From: Agrobacterium salinitolerans
Lineage (GTDB): Bacteria > Pseudomonadota > Alphaproteobacteria > Rhizobiales > Rhizobiaceae
Assembly (NCBI RefSeq): GCF_002008225.1
Contig: NZ_MRDH01000038.1
Location: forward strand, 28,304-92,303
DNA length: 64,000 bases
Reading direction: 5' to 3'
A program made the translations under genes and the position numbers. The notes beneath the pieces were generated by a model. It saw only the letters and a list, made by a program, of their open reading frames with translations. It did not search any database and was not told where the DNA came from. This document shows positions 43,045 through 52,958 of the stretch, piece by piece. The stretch's first letter is position 1; each line of letters opens with the position of its first letter.

Positions 43045-44742
43045 ATGACGGTGCGGAACAGAATGAATCTGTTAAATCAAATCCCTCAGGTCTTGAAGAA
43101 TGTCGCGGCGCTGGGGCAGACGCGGCTGCTGATGTTGGGCGGCGTGGGCGTTGTATCCATGGCCATTATCCTCGCGGCGGCTCTTTATGTAAACCGTCCC
43201 GCTTACGAGACCCTCTATGTGGGGCTTGAAAAGAGCGACCTCAACAAGATTAGCATTGCGCTCGCCGAGTCGGGTCTCGACTTTCAGGTGGGAACCGATG
43301 GCTCCAGTCTTCAGGTCCCCGTCGGGCTCACGTCCAAGGCGCGGCTACTTCTGGCAGAACGCGGCCTGCCTGACAGCGCCAATGCCGGCTACGAGCTTTT
43401 CGACAATGTCGGCTCCCTCGGTCTGACCTCCTTCATGCAGGAAGTGACACGCGTTCGCGCCCTTGAGGGCGAGATCGGCCGCTCCATCCAGCAGATCGAC
43501 GGCATCGCGGCTGCACGCGTCCATATCGTCATGCCTGACGTCGGCAATTTCCGCCGAGGCGAACAGAAGCCCACCGCATCGGTGATGATTCGCGCCAGTG
43601 CCTCGGCCGGCCGCAAGGCGTCCGCATCCATCCGTCACCTTGTCGCCTCGGCGGTTCCCGGCCTTGAAGTCGATGATGTGACCCTGCTTGATTCGACAGG
43701 CCAGCTTCTGGCTTCCGGCGACGATGTCACCAATGCCGCCATGAACCGTTCGCTGACGCTGGCGCAGAACGTGCAGCAGGAAATCGAAACCAATATCGAC
43801 AAGGCGCTGGCGCCGTTCCTCGGCATGGACAATTTCCGCTCCAGCGTCACGGCCCAGCTCAATACCGACAGCCGCCAGATCCAGGAAACCGTCTACGATC
43901 CGGAATCGCGCGTCGAGCGCTCCGTGCGCACGGTAAAGGAAGACCAGAAGTCCCAGGAAACGCAGCCGGACACGGCCGCGACCGTGGAACAGAACGTACC
44001 GCAGGCTGCACCCCAGGGCGGCGGCGGCGGCCCGCAGTCCTCCGACCAATCGGCCAAGAAGGAAGAGCAGACCAATTACGAGATCAATTCCAAGACGGTA
44101 GCCACGGTCAAGAACGGCTACACCGTCGAAAAGATTTCGGTCGCAGTCGTCGTCAACAAGGGCCGGATCGCCAAGATGGTCGGCGAGCCAGCCGATCAGG
44201 CGAAGATCGACGCCTATCTTGCCGAAATGCAGAAGATCGTCACCTCGGCAGCGGGCATTTCTTCCGATCGTGGCGACATGGTCACCCTGACGGCAATGGA
44301 CTTCCTCGAAACGCAATTGCTGGACGAGGCCGCAACCGGACCCGGCGTCATGGAAGTGCTGAGCCGCAATTCCGCAGGTATCATCAACTCGCTCGCCTTT
44401 GTCGCCGTCGCCTTCCTTGTCGTCTGGCTCGGTGTGCGCCCCCTGGTCCGCACGGTGACCGGCAACGCCGCCGCCGGTCAGCTCAGCCAGGAGGCCGCCG
44501 GTCTCGAACTACCGGATTTCTCTCCCGGCATGGATGCGGGCGCTGGCGGTCTCATGGAAGGTTTCGGGGCGGATTTCGGCTTCGACAGCACCGACGACCT
44601 TCTGGCAGGAAACGATGGCGAGGGCACATTCAACCGCCGGGTGCGCGAAGGGCCGGAACGCAGGCTCTCCCGCATGGTGGAAATCAGCGAGGAAAGAGCC
44701 GCCAAGATCCTGCGCAAATGGGCGGTGGAAAAAGCAGCATAA
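43045..44742 (+). CDS. fliF: Flagellar MS-ring protein FliF
   Basis: 565 residues. N-terminal membrane helix (about 30-52), then the YscJ/FliF domain with LDFQVGTDGSSLQVP and LAERGLPDSANAGYELFD, the periplasmic ring-building domain with RVHIVMPDV, a low-complexity linker rich in Gly/Gln/Ser (about 300-350), a second membrane helix (about 450-470), and a cytoplasmic tail SRMVEISEERAAKILRKW that binds FliG. An ATG at 43063 is an alternative start; the ATG at 43045 is used. Confidence 0.95.
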   Translation: MTVRNRMNLLNQIPQVLKNVAALGQTRLLMLGGVGVVSMAIILAAALYVNRPAYETLYVGLEKSDLNKISIALAESGLDFQVGTDGSSLQVPVGLTSKARLLLAERGLPDSANAGYELFDNVGSLGLTSFMQEVTRVRALEGEIGRSIQQIDGIAAARVHIVMPDVGNFRRGEQKPTASVMIRASASAGRKASASIRHLVASAVPGLEVDDVTLLDSTGQLLASGDDVTNAAMNRSLTLAQNVQQEIETNIDKALAPFLGMDNFRSSVTAQLNTDSRQIQETVYDPESRVERSVRTVKEDQKSQETQPDTAATVEQNVPQAAPQGGGGGPQSSDQSAKKEEQTNYEINSKTVATVKNGYTVEKISVAVVVNKGRIAKMVGEPADQAKIDAYLAEMQKIVTSAAGISSDRGDMVTLTAMDFLETQLLDEAATGPGVMEVLSRNSAGIINSLAFVAVAFLVVWLGVRPLVRTVTGNAAAGQLSQEAAGLELPDFSPGMDAGAGGLMEGFGADFGFDSTDDLLAGNDGEGTFNRRVREGPERRLSRMVEISEERAAKILRKWAVEKAA

Positions 44743-44747
44743 TATCG

Positions 44748-44775
44748 AAAAGGCCGGTTTTACCCGGCCTTTTTC
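44748..44775 (+). terminator. Rho-independent terminator after fliF
   Basis: AAAGGCCGG, loop TTTTAC, CCGGCCTTT followed by TTT, just after the stop of fliF. It marks the end of the fliF transcript before visN. Confidence 0.85.
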
Positions 44776-45110
44776 CGTTTTTGGGCTTTTTGCTATGCTT
44801 GGCGGGCGAGCCGTGGCAATCTCGTTTCGGGACAGTGTTTACAAAAAATTCAGCAACGATACAGTTTGCTGGGAATTGGCTGAGAATGCCGTTTATGGAT
44901 TGAACAGCTTTTCAGTATGTTTTTTTAGTAATAGACGAGCAGGGAAATACGTGGAAAGGCTGTTGTCAGCTAATGGCAAATCCCAGTCCGTTCCATAAAA
45001 TGAAGTGATTCGGTCTCCGGGGGCTTGCCGTCCCATTTTGGTAAGTTCTCGAATGGAATGATTCCATCCCGAGGTATAATCTCCCACTGGGAGCAAGAGG
45101 GCGTAGGCGA
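44776..45110. other. Promoter region of visNR
   Basis: 335 bases between the fliF terminator and visN with no gene. AT-rich parts (ACAAAAAATTCAG, TGTTTTTTTAGTAATAG) suit the promoter of the flagellar master regulators. AAGAGGG 9 bases before the TTG at 45111 is the ribosome-binding site. No clear operator was identified. Confidence 0.45.
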
Positions 45111-45842
45111 TTGAAAGTCGATGTTGATATCCGCAGGCTGTCTGCCAAGCCTATGGAGGGCATGGGTAAGCCCTTGCCGCGCGATCAGCTTGCTAAAAAC
45201 GTCGCAGCCACGGCTGCTGCCGGTAACGTTGCAGGCGCACTGGATCTGCTCGTAACCTACGCTGGCGCCTCGCACTATCTGCTGGCGCGGGATGATCTTC
45301 TCGAAGAAACCGGACTGAAATTCATCGTCACGTCCGACTGGCCTTTCGATCTGGTCCGCAGGCTGGGTATTGAACTCACCAACAGCCAGAACCGGTCTAG
45401 CGAAATGGAGAAATGCCTTTCGCTGCTTCAGCCACGATTGCTTCTCCTGCCTGACGACGTTCTGGTTCCCTATGGCATAGACAGGCAATATTCGGCACTC
45501 TCCTTCTGCGTGGGCCGCATCCGCCTTTCCCTTCTGCTGTTGTTTCCGGAAGAAGCGGTTCCGTCACCGGAGCGCCTGCGGGAAATCGCCCTGCTGACGG
45601 GCTATTGCGTCAGTTTCGGCATTGCCAGCGAAGCAAAGACCGTTCGCGATATCGATCTCACGGAGCGCGAGCTCGAATGCCTGTTCTGGATCGCGGAAGG
45701 CAAGACGAGCGATGAAATTGCGATGATCCTTGGCATTTCGCGCAATACGATCAATAATTACATTACAAGCGTGATGCGGAAAACCGCGACGAAAACCCGC
45801 TCGGAGGCAATTGCCTACGCAGTGCGCAACAACCTCGTATAA
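45111..45842 (+). CDS. visN: LuxR-type flagellar master regulator VisN
   Basis: 243 residues. N-terminal autoinducer-binding-like domain (about 1-165) and C-terminal LuxR helix-turn-helix (about 180-240): LTERELECLFWIAEGKTSDE, SRNTINNYITSVMRK. VisN and VisR form a heterodimer at the top of the rhizobial flagellar cascade, activating rem. A TTG start with AAGAGGG upstream is used; no better ATG exists before the conserved region. Its stop TAATG overlaps visR. Confidence 0.9.
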   Translation: MKVDVDIRRLSAKPMEGMGKPLPRDQLAKNVAATAAAGNVAGALDLLVTYAGASHYLLARDDLLEETGLKFIVTSDWPFDLVRRLGIELTNSQNRSSEMEKCLSLLQPRLLLLPDDVLVPYGIDRQYSALSFCVGRIRLSLLLLFPEEAVPSPERLREIALLTGYCVSFGIASEAKTVRDIDLTERELECLFWIAEGKTSDEIAMILGISRNTINNYITSVMRKTATKTRSEAIAYAVRNNLV

Positions 45843-46597
45843 TGGTCGGACGGATGGTACAGACGAAAGACAATGAGGGTACAGGTCAAATGGGCATGTT
45901 TTACCGCAGCCCTGTCGTGACGAGCCGGTCGGATCTTTTTCCGAAGCTTGTCGCCATGCAGAAGCTGGTTGGCGCGCGCAACTTCGTGGTCACGAAGGCT
46001 GCCGCTTCCGGTTTCCCGAACAAGAAGAAGATGACCTGCGAGCTGGAAAACTGGGGCATGAATGCCGCAGAACAGAGCGCGCAGTTCATCCGCGCGGTCG
46101 GCGACATTCTGCTCGATCACATCGAGACATCGCTCCTGCCGGTCATCTGGCGCAACAAGAACGCCGGCGGTTTTGCCGACCTTCCCGATGTGCCTGCACT
46201 TCTGCGCCGCATCGAGAACGACATATTGCCCTATGCGGGGCTCGCGCTTCCGGTTCGACTCGGCACCATTGGCAATGGTTACATCGTTTTCTGCGGCACC
46301 AACCTCGTTCTCGACAATGAGGTCGTCATCGAACAGCACATCAAATGCTGTGAAATCATGGTGGACATGCTGGCGCTGGACGAGCGCAAGGCGGCGCCTT
46401 CCGAGGCGCTGAGCGAGAGGGAAATCGCCTGCCTGCAACTGGCGGGGGACGGCCGTATCAGCGAAGAGATCGCGGTCAAGCTCGGGCTTTCCGTGCACAC
46501 CGTCAACGCCTATCTCGGCTCGGCGACGATCAAGCTCGATAGCGTCAACCGCATCCAGGCGATCGCCAAAGCCATCCGGCTCGGTTATATCCACTGA
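45842..46597 (+). CDS. visR: LuxR-type flagellar master regulator VisR
   Basis: 251 residues, same layout as VisN: sensory-like N-terminal domain, then LSEREIACLQLAGDGRISEE and LSVHTVNAYLGSATIKL as the helix-turn-helix (about 190-245). Partner of VisN. The ATG at 45842 overlaps the visN stop, keeping the two in equal ratio. Confidence 0.9.
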   Translation: MVGRMVQTKDNEGTGQMGMFYRSPVVTSRSDLFPKLVAMQKLVGARNFVVTKAAASGFPNKKKMTCELENWGMNAAEQSAQFIRAVGDILLDHIETSLLPVIWRNKNAGGFADLPDVPALLRRIENDILPYAGLALPVRLGTIGNGYIVFCGTNLVLDNEVVIEQHIKCCEIMVDMLALDERKAAPSEALSEREIACLQLAGDGRISEEIAVKLGLSVHTVNAYLGSATIKLDSVNRIQAIAKAIRLGYIH

Positions 46598-46746
46598 TGG
46601 TGAACGGGTTTCCCGTGCCGTAAACCAGTCGTTTCGGGCCGCTCCATTGCCGTATATGGGCCGGGGACCGGCGGTTTCCTGTATTTCGCGTTTTTTAACA
46701 GTTGCCAGCTAAAACTGTCGCAGGTTTGGCTTTGGGGAACTGTTTC

Positions 46747-48594
46747 ATGCATAACCGCCTCTTTAAGTCCGTTGCTGGAAAGGTCGTCGCACTGACGATC
46801 GGCATGATCGCGCTCAGTGTGGCGGCAGTTGGGTTTTCGACCTACATTCGCTTGAAGGACAACATTATCACCACCGCCTTGCGCGACACGCGCGGCGCGA
46901 TGCGCAGCATGGCTATCCTCTACGAGATGAAAGTCGGCGGCGTCGCTCTTGAACTGGTCGAAGCGGAGTTGAAGAGTGTCGGCCGCGCCAGTATCGGGAC
47001 ATTGCGCGACAACGATCTCGTCGATCGCACGGCCGCAGCAAACGGAGGCATCGCCACCGTCTTTGAAACCAGGGCCGGGGATTACGTCCGTCTAACCACC
47101 AATCTGAAAAATGAAAAGGGCGAACGGGCAACCGGCACGAAACTCGCCGCCGATCACCCTGCTTTCGCGAAAGTCTCGAAAGGCGAATCCTATTTCGGTC
47201 CCGCCACACTTTTCGGCACCAACTACATGACGGGTTACATGCCTGTTCTGAACAAGACAGGCGCAACCGTTGGCATCCTGTTCGTGGGTGTTCCCATGGA
47301 AGTTTACAATGCGCAGATATACAGCCTGCGTGACCTGATGCTGATCTGTGGCGCGCTCGCCATGCTTGGCGTCGGATTGCTCGCCTATTTCGTCATCAAG
47401 CGCACACTTCAGCCGCTTGGCAAGTTGACCGATGCGGTGAAATCGCTTTCGGACGGTAATCTCGACACACAGATCCCCTACGCCGCCAACACCAATGAGT
47501 TCGGTAATATCGCCCGCGCGCTGGTAATTTTCCGCGAGAACGCGATCGAGAAACTGGCGATTGAGGGCAAGAGCGCCGAGGAACGCTCCGCAGCCGAGTC
47601 CGAACGTTCTCGCAACGATGCCGAGAAGCAGGAAATGGATAGCCAGATCGAATTTGCCGTCAGCGAGATTGCTTCCGGTCTCGGCAGGCTTTCGCGTGGC
47701 GATCTGAGCCGCACGATCGAGACGCCTTTTGCGGGCCGCCTTGACCGCCTGCGCACGGACTTCAACGAATCCCTCCTGAACCTGCGCGATGCGCTGGGGC
47801 AGATCCGCGAGCGCACGCTTATCATCCAGCATAGCGGCTTTGAAATCGAGCAGTCGTCGGTCGATCTGTCGAAGCGTACCGAAAATCAGGCCGCTTCGCT
47901 GGAAGAGACCGCCGCCGCCGTAGATGAAATCACGGTTACCGTCAGATCATCGGCCGAGCGGGCGCGGGAGGCGAATGAGGCCGTCCTCGTCACCAAGCGG
48001 AGCGCCGACAGTTCCGGTTCGGTCGTCAGCAACGCCGTGGACGCCATGGGCCGCATCGAAGACGCCTCGCGCAAGATCGAGCAGATCATCGAGGTTATCG
48101 ACGACATCGCCTTCCAGACCAATCTTCTCGCGCTCAATGCCGGCATCGAGGCCGCGCGTGCGGGCGAGGCGGGCAAGGGTTTTGCTGTTGTAGCCCAGGA
48201 AGTGCGCGAGCTTGCCCAGCGCTCCGCCGACGCGGCCCGCGAGATCAAGCAGCTCATCAACCAGTCGACGCATGAGGTCAGCTCCGGTTCGAAGCTGGTG
48301 CAGGAGGCGGGCACGGTTCTTTCCGCCATCAGCCAGCAGATCGTGACCGTCAGCCAGCATGTCGAAACCATCGCAACGGCAACGCAGGACCAGTCTTCCG
48401 CGCTTCACAACGTCAACAGCTCCGTCAACCAGATGGACCAGATGACGCAGCAGAATGCGGCGCTTGCCGAACAGTCGAGTGCGGCCAGCCGGGTACTGTC
48501 CGGTGAGGTGGAAGCGCTGCTCGATCTGGTGCAGCGGTTCCAAATGGAGCAGGGGGCAGTGGCCGGCAAGGATCGCTACAATCAGGCGGCCTGA
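46747..48594 (+). CDS. Membrane-bound methyl-accepting chemotaxis protein
   Basis: 615 residues. Membrane helix 1 (about 11-33), periplasmic Cache-type sensor (about 35-195), helix 2 (about 197-218, [19 protein letters not shown]), HAMP (about 219-275), a second HAMP-like coiled region, and the methyl-accepting domain (about 360-600) with [20 protein letters not shown]. No terminal NWETF-type docking pentapeptide. It follows visR by 149 bases and is probably separately transcribed; the ligand is unknown. Confidence 0.93.
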   Translation: MHNRLFKSVAGKVVALTIGMIALSVAAVGFSTYIRLKDNIITTALRDTRGAMRSMAILYEMKVGGVALELVEAELKSVGRASIGTLRDNDLVDRTAAANGGIATVFETRAGDYVRLTTNLKNEKGERATGTKLAADHPAFAKVSKGESYFGPATLFGTNYMTGYMPVLNKTGATVGILFVGVPMEVYNAQIYSLRDLMLICGALAMLGVGLLAYFVIKRTLQPLGKLTDAVKSLSDGNLDTQIPYAANTNEFGNIARALVIFRENAIEKLAIEGKSAEERSAAESERSRNDAEKQEMDSQIEFAVSEIASGLGRLSRGDLSRTIETPFAGRLDRLRTDFNESLLNLRDALGQIRERTLIIQHSGFEIEQSSVDLSKRTENQAASLEETAAAVDEITVTVRSSAERAREANEAVLVTKRSADSSGSVVSNAVDAMGRIEDASRKIEQIIEVIDDIAFQTNLLALNAGIEAARAGEAGKGFAVVAQEVRELAQRSADAAREIKQLINQSTHEVSSGSKLVQEAGTVLSAISQQIVTVSQHVETIATATQDQSSALHNVNSSVNQMDQMTQQNAALAEQSSAASRVLSGEVEALLDLVQRFQMEQGAVAGKDRYNQAA

Positions 48595-48623
48595 TACCTC
48601 TGTTTTTTTGAAGGCCAATACCG

Positions 48624-48653
48624 CTCCCGGATCGCAAGGTCCGGGAGTTTTTA
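48624..48653. terminator. Bidirectional terminator between receptor and kinase genes
   Basis: CTCCCGGA...TCCGGGAG (arms 48624-48631 and 48640-48647) followed by TTTTTATT on the plus strand. It sits between the converging ends of the chemoreceptor and the large kinase. Confidence 0.8.
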
Positions 48654-51600
48654 TTCGGCCGCCGCCCGGACTGTAATGGATATCTGGTTGATATAGGCCC
48701 GTAGCGCCGCCGGCTTGACCGGTTTGTGCTGAACCGAAATCCCGTATTTCTCGGCATCGCTGCGCACTTCCGGGCTGCGGTCCGCCGTCACAAGCAGGGC
48801 GGGGATCGGCTTGCCGTAAAATGTCCGGATGAGACGGATAGCGCTGATGCCGTCGCCATCGTCCAGATGGTAATCGGCAACGATGACGTCGGGTGCTGCG
48901 GCCAAAGCGAGGAAGGGTTCCTCCAGCGTCGCCACGGAACCAGCGGGTAAAACCTCGCAACCCCATCCCGTCAAGAGCAGAGTCATGCCCTCGAGGATTT
49001 TCGGCTCGTTGTCGATGCAAAGGACGCGGACGCCCTGAAGGCGATCGCTGGCTGCGGGACCGATTGTCCCGCCATCGGTTTTGGCCGGTTCGAGGCGGTC
49101 CGCTTCGCGCGGCAGGTGAATGCGGAAGGTCGTGCCTTTCCCGGGGGTGGAAATCAGCTGTACCGGATGGTGCAGCATGCGCGACAGCCGGTCGACGATG
49201 GAGAGGCCGAGCCCGAGGCCGGATGCCGTTTTGGCGCCTTCGTCCAATCGGGCGAATTCCTTGAAGACGGTGCGAAATTTGGATGAGGGGATGCCGATAC
49301 CGGAGTCCGTCACCTGAATGACCACTTCGCCGCCCCGGCGGCGCGCACCGACGATCACCTTGCCCCTCAACGTATATTTGATGGCATTGGAAACCAGATT
49401 TTGGATCAGACGCCGCAGCAGATTGGGATCGGAGCGGACCGTGAGCGAGGTCGGCATGACGACAAGGTCGAGGTTCTTCTCCTGCGCCATCGGTGCGAAA
49501 TCGGTTTCGATGCGTTTCAGCAACTCATTCAGCGGCACCGATGTCATGCGGGCCTTCATCGAGCCGGTGTCGAGGCGGGAAATATCGAGAACCGCACCGA
49601 GAATGGTTTCGACCGATTCCAGCGCCGAATCGATATTGTGGACGAGATCGCTTTCTCCCGATGCGCCAAGCCGCTCGACCAGAGAGGAAGAATAGAGGCG
49701 GGCGGCATTCAGCGGCTGGAGAATATCGTGGCCGGCGGCGGCGAAAAACCGTGTCTTGCCGATATTCGCCTCGTCGGCGGATGCCCTCGCTTCCGCCAGT
49801 TCGCGGTTGACCCGGGTAAGCTCCACGGTTCGCTCCGCCACGCGCTGCTCCAGCGTCTCGTTTGCCTGTTTCAGCGCCTGATCGCTCGCCACACGCTGGG
49901 TAATATCGGTGAAGGTGGCGACGATGCCCTTGTCCGGCATGGTGTTGGAGCGCACTTCGATGATGCGTTCGCCGCCCGCCAGCACCAGCGAGAAGGGCAG
50001 GTCCATGGTCAGGAAGCTGGTAATCAGCTCATTCGTGTCGCCGTCAGGCATGTCGCCGCGTTCCTGCAGCATCGAAACGATATCCGTGAGCGGTACGCCC
50101 ACCTGCCCGAATTGCTCGGGCAAATCCAGAAGGGTGCGGAAGCGCCGGTTCCAGATGGTCAGCTGCTGCGAACTGTCGAAAACCGCAATGCCCTGATCCA
50201 TCTGGGCCAGCGCCGTCTGCAACATGTCCTGATTATATTGCAGGGCCTCGCTTGCCTGGTCGAGCAGCCATGCCGTGTCGGCGCTGGTGTCTTCCGCCTT
50301 CTGAAGAATGATCGAGAGCACAAGGCGGGCGGAAGAGGAGCCGATGGCGCTGCCCAGCAGCTGTTCGGAGAAATGGATCAGCGCCATATCCGCCGGCTGG
50401 TCGTCATTCAGTTTCCTGCCCGCCGTCTTTTCATAGGTGGCGAGTGACCGCAGCATGCGCTCCTCGCCGAGATAACGGGCGACCGCGCTTTTGAGATCGC
50501 CGACGCTGACACGGGTTTTCCAGCCGCGCGTGGCGAATTGCGATTTGGAGTGGCGCTTGACGAAGATGCCGGACTGGATGCGCTCCACCGGCCTCGGATT
50601 GCGCGAAAGCGAGCCGAGCACAAAGGCAAGGCTGTTGACGAGCAGGCTGAGAATGGCCGCATTCACGAATGGATCGGCTTCAGGCCCGTTGAACACCGTG
50701 CTGCCGGAAAACAGGAAGCCGAGAATATTTGCGGCGACTTCGGAATTATCCGGTCCGCCGAAGCTTGGCAGGAACAGCAGATAGGCCCAGACGAAAAAAC
50801 CGGAAGTCAGCCCGGCGATTGCGCCGCGCGCATTGGCGCGCCGCCAGAACAGCCCGCCGAACAAAGCAGGGGCCATCTGGGCAATGGCGGCGAATGCGAG
50901 AAGGCCGATGGAGGCGAGGCCCGTGGCGCTGTCGGCGGCGCGATAATAGCCATAGCCCAGAAGCAGCACCGCAAAGATTGCCGTCCTGCGGATGTTGAGC
51001 AGCGTCTTGGCGAAGTCGTCCCGGTGCGGCGAACGGTTCAGCAGCTTCTGCCGCAGGAAGATCGGCATGACGATATCGTTAGAAATCATGATCGATAGGG
51101 CCACCGAAGCGACGATCACCATCGCAGTCGCCGCCGAAAATCCACCGATGAAGGTGATCAGCGACACCACCGGCATCTGATGATTGAGCGGCAATTGCAG
51201 CACGTAGAGGTCGGCGTCGCCATTGGCGCCGAGCGTAAGAATGCCGGCCAGCGCAATCGGCAACACGAAGATATTGATCGCGACAAGGTAGAGCGGCAGC
51301 AGGAACCCCGCCATGCGCAGCTCTTGCGGCGTGCGGTTTTCAACCACGGTAACGTGGAACTGGCGCGGCAGCAGGATGATGGCGAAGCAGGAAAGCAGCG
51401 TCATCACGACCCAGCGGCTGACGGGCGTGTGATGGGATATGGCCCGCATGGCCTGTTCGTTGTCGGAGGCCAACTGCCACAGATGCACGGGGCCGTCGAA
51501 AAGCACGAAGAGCACATAAAAGCCGACGGTGCACATGGCGACAAGCTTGATCAGCGATTCCATCGAAATCGCCAGAATGAGCCCGTCCTGATGTTCGGTG

Positions 51601-52160
51601 GCATCGGTGTGGCGGGTCCCGAACATCACGGCAAAACCCGCCATGACAATGGTGACGACCAGCGGCAGATCGAGGAAATAAAGATTGCCGCTGCCAATGC
51701 CGTAATCGCCGGGATCGACCATCGTCGCGACCGAGCTGGAAACGGCTTTCAGCTGCAGCGCGATATAGGGAATGGCGCCGACGAGAGCGATGATGGCGAC
51801 GATCATCGCCACGGTGGAGTTCTTGCCGTAACGGGCGGCAATGAAATCCGCAACGGACGTCAGCTTTTCCGTTTTCGCCAGTTCGACGATGCGGCGGATG
51901 ATCGGCATGCCGATGGTAAAGGCAAGGATCGGACCGGTATAGATGCCAAGAAATTCCAGCCCCCTGTCTGCCGCGAGCCCCACTCCGCCGAAATAGGTCC
52001 AGGAGGTGCAATAGATCGCCAGGCTGAGCGCATAGACGAACGGGCGCCCCTTGTTCGGAGCGTTTCTCTTACGGCTCTTCCTGTCCCCATAGCTTGCAAC
52101 CGCAAACAGCAGCAGGACGTAAGCGAAGGCCGAACCGAATATGATCCACCCAGGAAGCAC
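48651..52160 (-). CDS. Hybrid sensor histidine kinase with sodium/solute symporter-like N-terminus
   Basis: 1169 residues. A sodium:solute symporter (SSS)-type membrane domain (about 1-500, YCTSWTYFGGVGLAADRG then about 13 helices), PAS domain (about 640-760, AQMDQGIAVFDSSQQL), coiled coil, HisKA with His near 811 (AAAGHDILQPLNAARL), HATPase (about 930-1035, VSNAIKYT, GSGIGIPSSKF, GLGLSIV) and C-terminal receiver (Asp near 1095, VIVADYHLDDGDG). The layout is like CbrA/NahK-type kinases that may sense transport. GTG start with GGAGG upstream. No cognate regulator is adjacent. Confidence 0.9.
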   Translation of the reverse strand: MLPGWIIFGSAFAYVLLLFAVASYGDRKSRKRNAPNKGRPFVYALSLAIYCTSWTYFGGVGLAADRGLEFLGIYTGPILAFTIGMPIIRRIVELAKTEKLTSVADFIAARYGKNSTVAMIVAIIALVGAIPYIALQLKAVSSSVATMVDPGDYGIGSGNLYFLDLPLVVTIVMAGFAVMFGTRHTDATEHQDGLILAISMESLIKLVAMCTVGFYVLFVLFDGPVHLWQLASDNEQAMRAISHHTPVSRWVVMTLLSCFAIILLPRQFHVTVVENRTPQELRMAGFLLPLYLVAINIFVLPIALAGILTLGANGDADLYVLQLPLNHQMPVVSLITFIGGFSAATAMVIVASVALSIMISNDIVMPIFLRQKLLNRSPHRDDFAKTLLNIRRTAIFAVLLLGYGYYRAADSATGLASIGLLAFAAIAQMAPALFGGLFWRRANARGAIAGLTSGFFVWAYLLFLPSFGGPDNSEVAANILGFLFSGSTVFNGPEADPFVNAAILSLLVNSLAFVLGSLSRNPRPVERIQSGIFVKRHSKSQFATRGWKTRVSVGDLKSAVARYLGEERMLRSLATYEKTAGRKLNDDQPADMALIHFSEQLLGSAIGSSSARLVLSIILQKAEDTSADTAWLLDQASEALQYNQDMLQTALAQMDQGIAVFDSSQQLTIWNRRFRTLLDLPEQFGQVGVPLTDIVSMLQERGDMPDGDTNELITSFLTMDLPFSLVLAGGERIIEVRSNTMPDKGIVATFTDITQRVASDQALKQANETLEQRVAERTVELTRVNRELAEARASADEANIGKTRFFAAAGHDILQPLNAARLYSSSLVERLGASGESDLVHNIDSALESVETILGAVLDISRLDTGSMKARMTSVPLNELLKRIETDFAPMAQEKNLDLVVMPTSLTVRSDPNLLRRLIQNLVSNAIKYTLRGKVIVGARRRGGEVVIQVTDSGIGIPSSKFRTVFKEFARLDEGAKTASGLGLGLSIVDRLSRMLHHPVQLISTPGKGTTFRIHLPREADRLEPAKTDGGTIGPAASDRLQGVRVLCIDNEPKILEGMTLLLTGWGCEVLPAGSVATLEEPFLALAAAPDVIVADYHLDDGDGISAIRLIRTFYGKPIPALLVTADRSPEVRSDAEKYGISVQHKPVKPAALRAYINQISITVRAAAE

Positions 52161-52378
52161 GCATCCTCCCCATGCAGGAATTCCTTGATATGAGCATAGG
52201 CGAATTCTTCGCCGTTGAGAATGAGCGCGGTCTGAGCATAAAGTTCAAGGTGAGCGTGCAGAAAAGCTAATAAATGCAATCCCGCGGATTCCAAATGATG
52301 CCCGGACCTTATATGGTTCCATCCGTAGGGACAGTCACATAGCTTCAGCTCGCGAAGCAGGAGAGAGGGACAATCTGA

Positions 52379-52807
52379 ATGCTTAACGAATTTAAAACCT
52401 TCATTGCCCGCGGCAATGTCATGGATCTGGCCGTGGGTGTTATTATCGGAGCGGCTTTCAGCAAGATCGTCGACTCCGTCGTCAACGATCTCATTATGCC
52501 TATTGTTGGCGCGATCTTCGGCGGTTTCGATTTTTCGAACTACTTTCTGCCGCTGAGTTCCAATGTCAACGCCACGTCGCTCGCCGCCGCCCGCGATCAG
52601 GGCGCCGTCTTCGCCTACGGCAACTTTCTGACGGTCCTCATCAACTTTCTTATTCTTGCCTGGATCATTTTCCTGATGGTCAAGGGCGTCAACAAGCTTC
52701 GTGATTCCGTTGAACGCAAGAAGGTAGAGGAAAAGCCGGCAGCTGCCCCGCCGCCGGAAGACGTCAGGCTCCTGACCGAAATCCGCGATCTTTTGAAGAC
52801 GCGCTGA
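52379..52807 (+). CDS. mscL: Large-conductance mechanosensitive channel
   Basis: 142 residues. Opens with [20 protein letters not shown] (amphipathic helix and pore-lining first membrane helix), second helix [20 protein letters not shown], and a charged cytoplasmic bundle ending EIRDLLKTR. It forms a pentameric pore that releases solutes under hypo-osmotic stress. Good ribosome-binding site AGGAGAGAGGG about 10 bases before the ATG. Confidence 0.97.
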   Translation: MLNEFKTFIARGNVMDLAVGVIIGAAFSKIVDSVVNDLIMPIVGAIFGGFDFSNYFLPLSSNVNATSLAAARDQGAVFAYGNFLTVLINFLILAWIIFLMVKGVNKLRDSVERKKVEEKPAAAPPPEDVRLLTEIRDLLKTR

Positions 52808-52958
52808 TCCGGTTACGCCCGCCTTTATTCGCCGGCCTGTAGTGGCCGGCGGATTCCCGTTAGCGCCGATCCATAAAGAAAATCCATGATCGCCTCACGG
52901 AATATCATGCACATGGCTGGTTCGATGCGATAAGAAGGCACCAAACGGAGTGTCTTTA

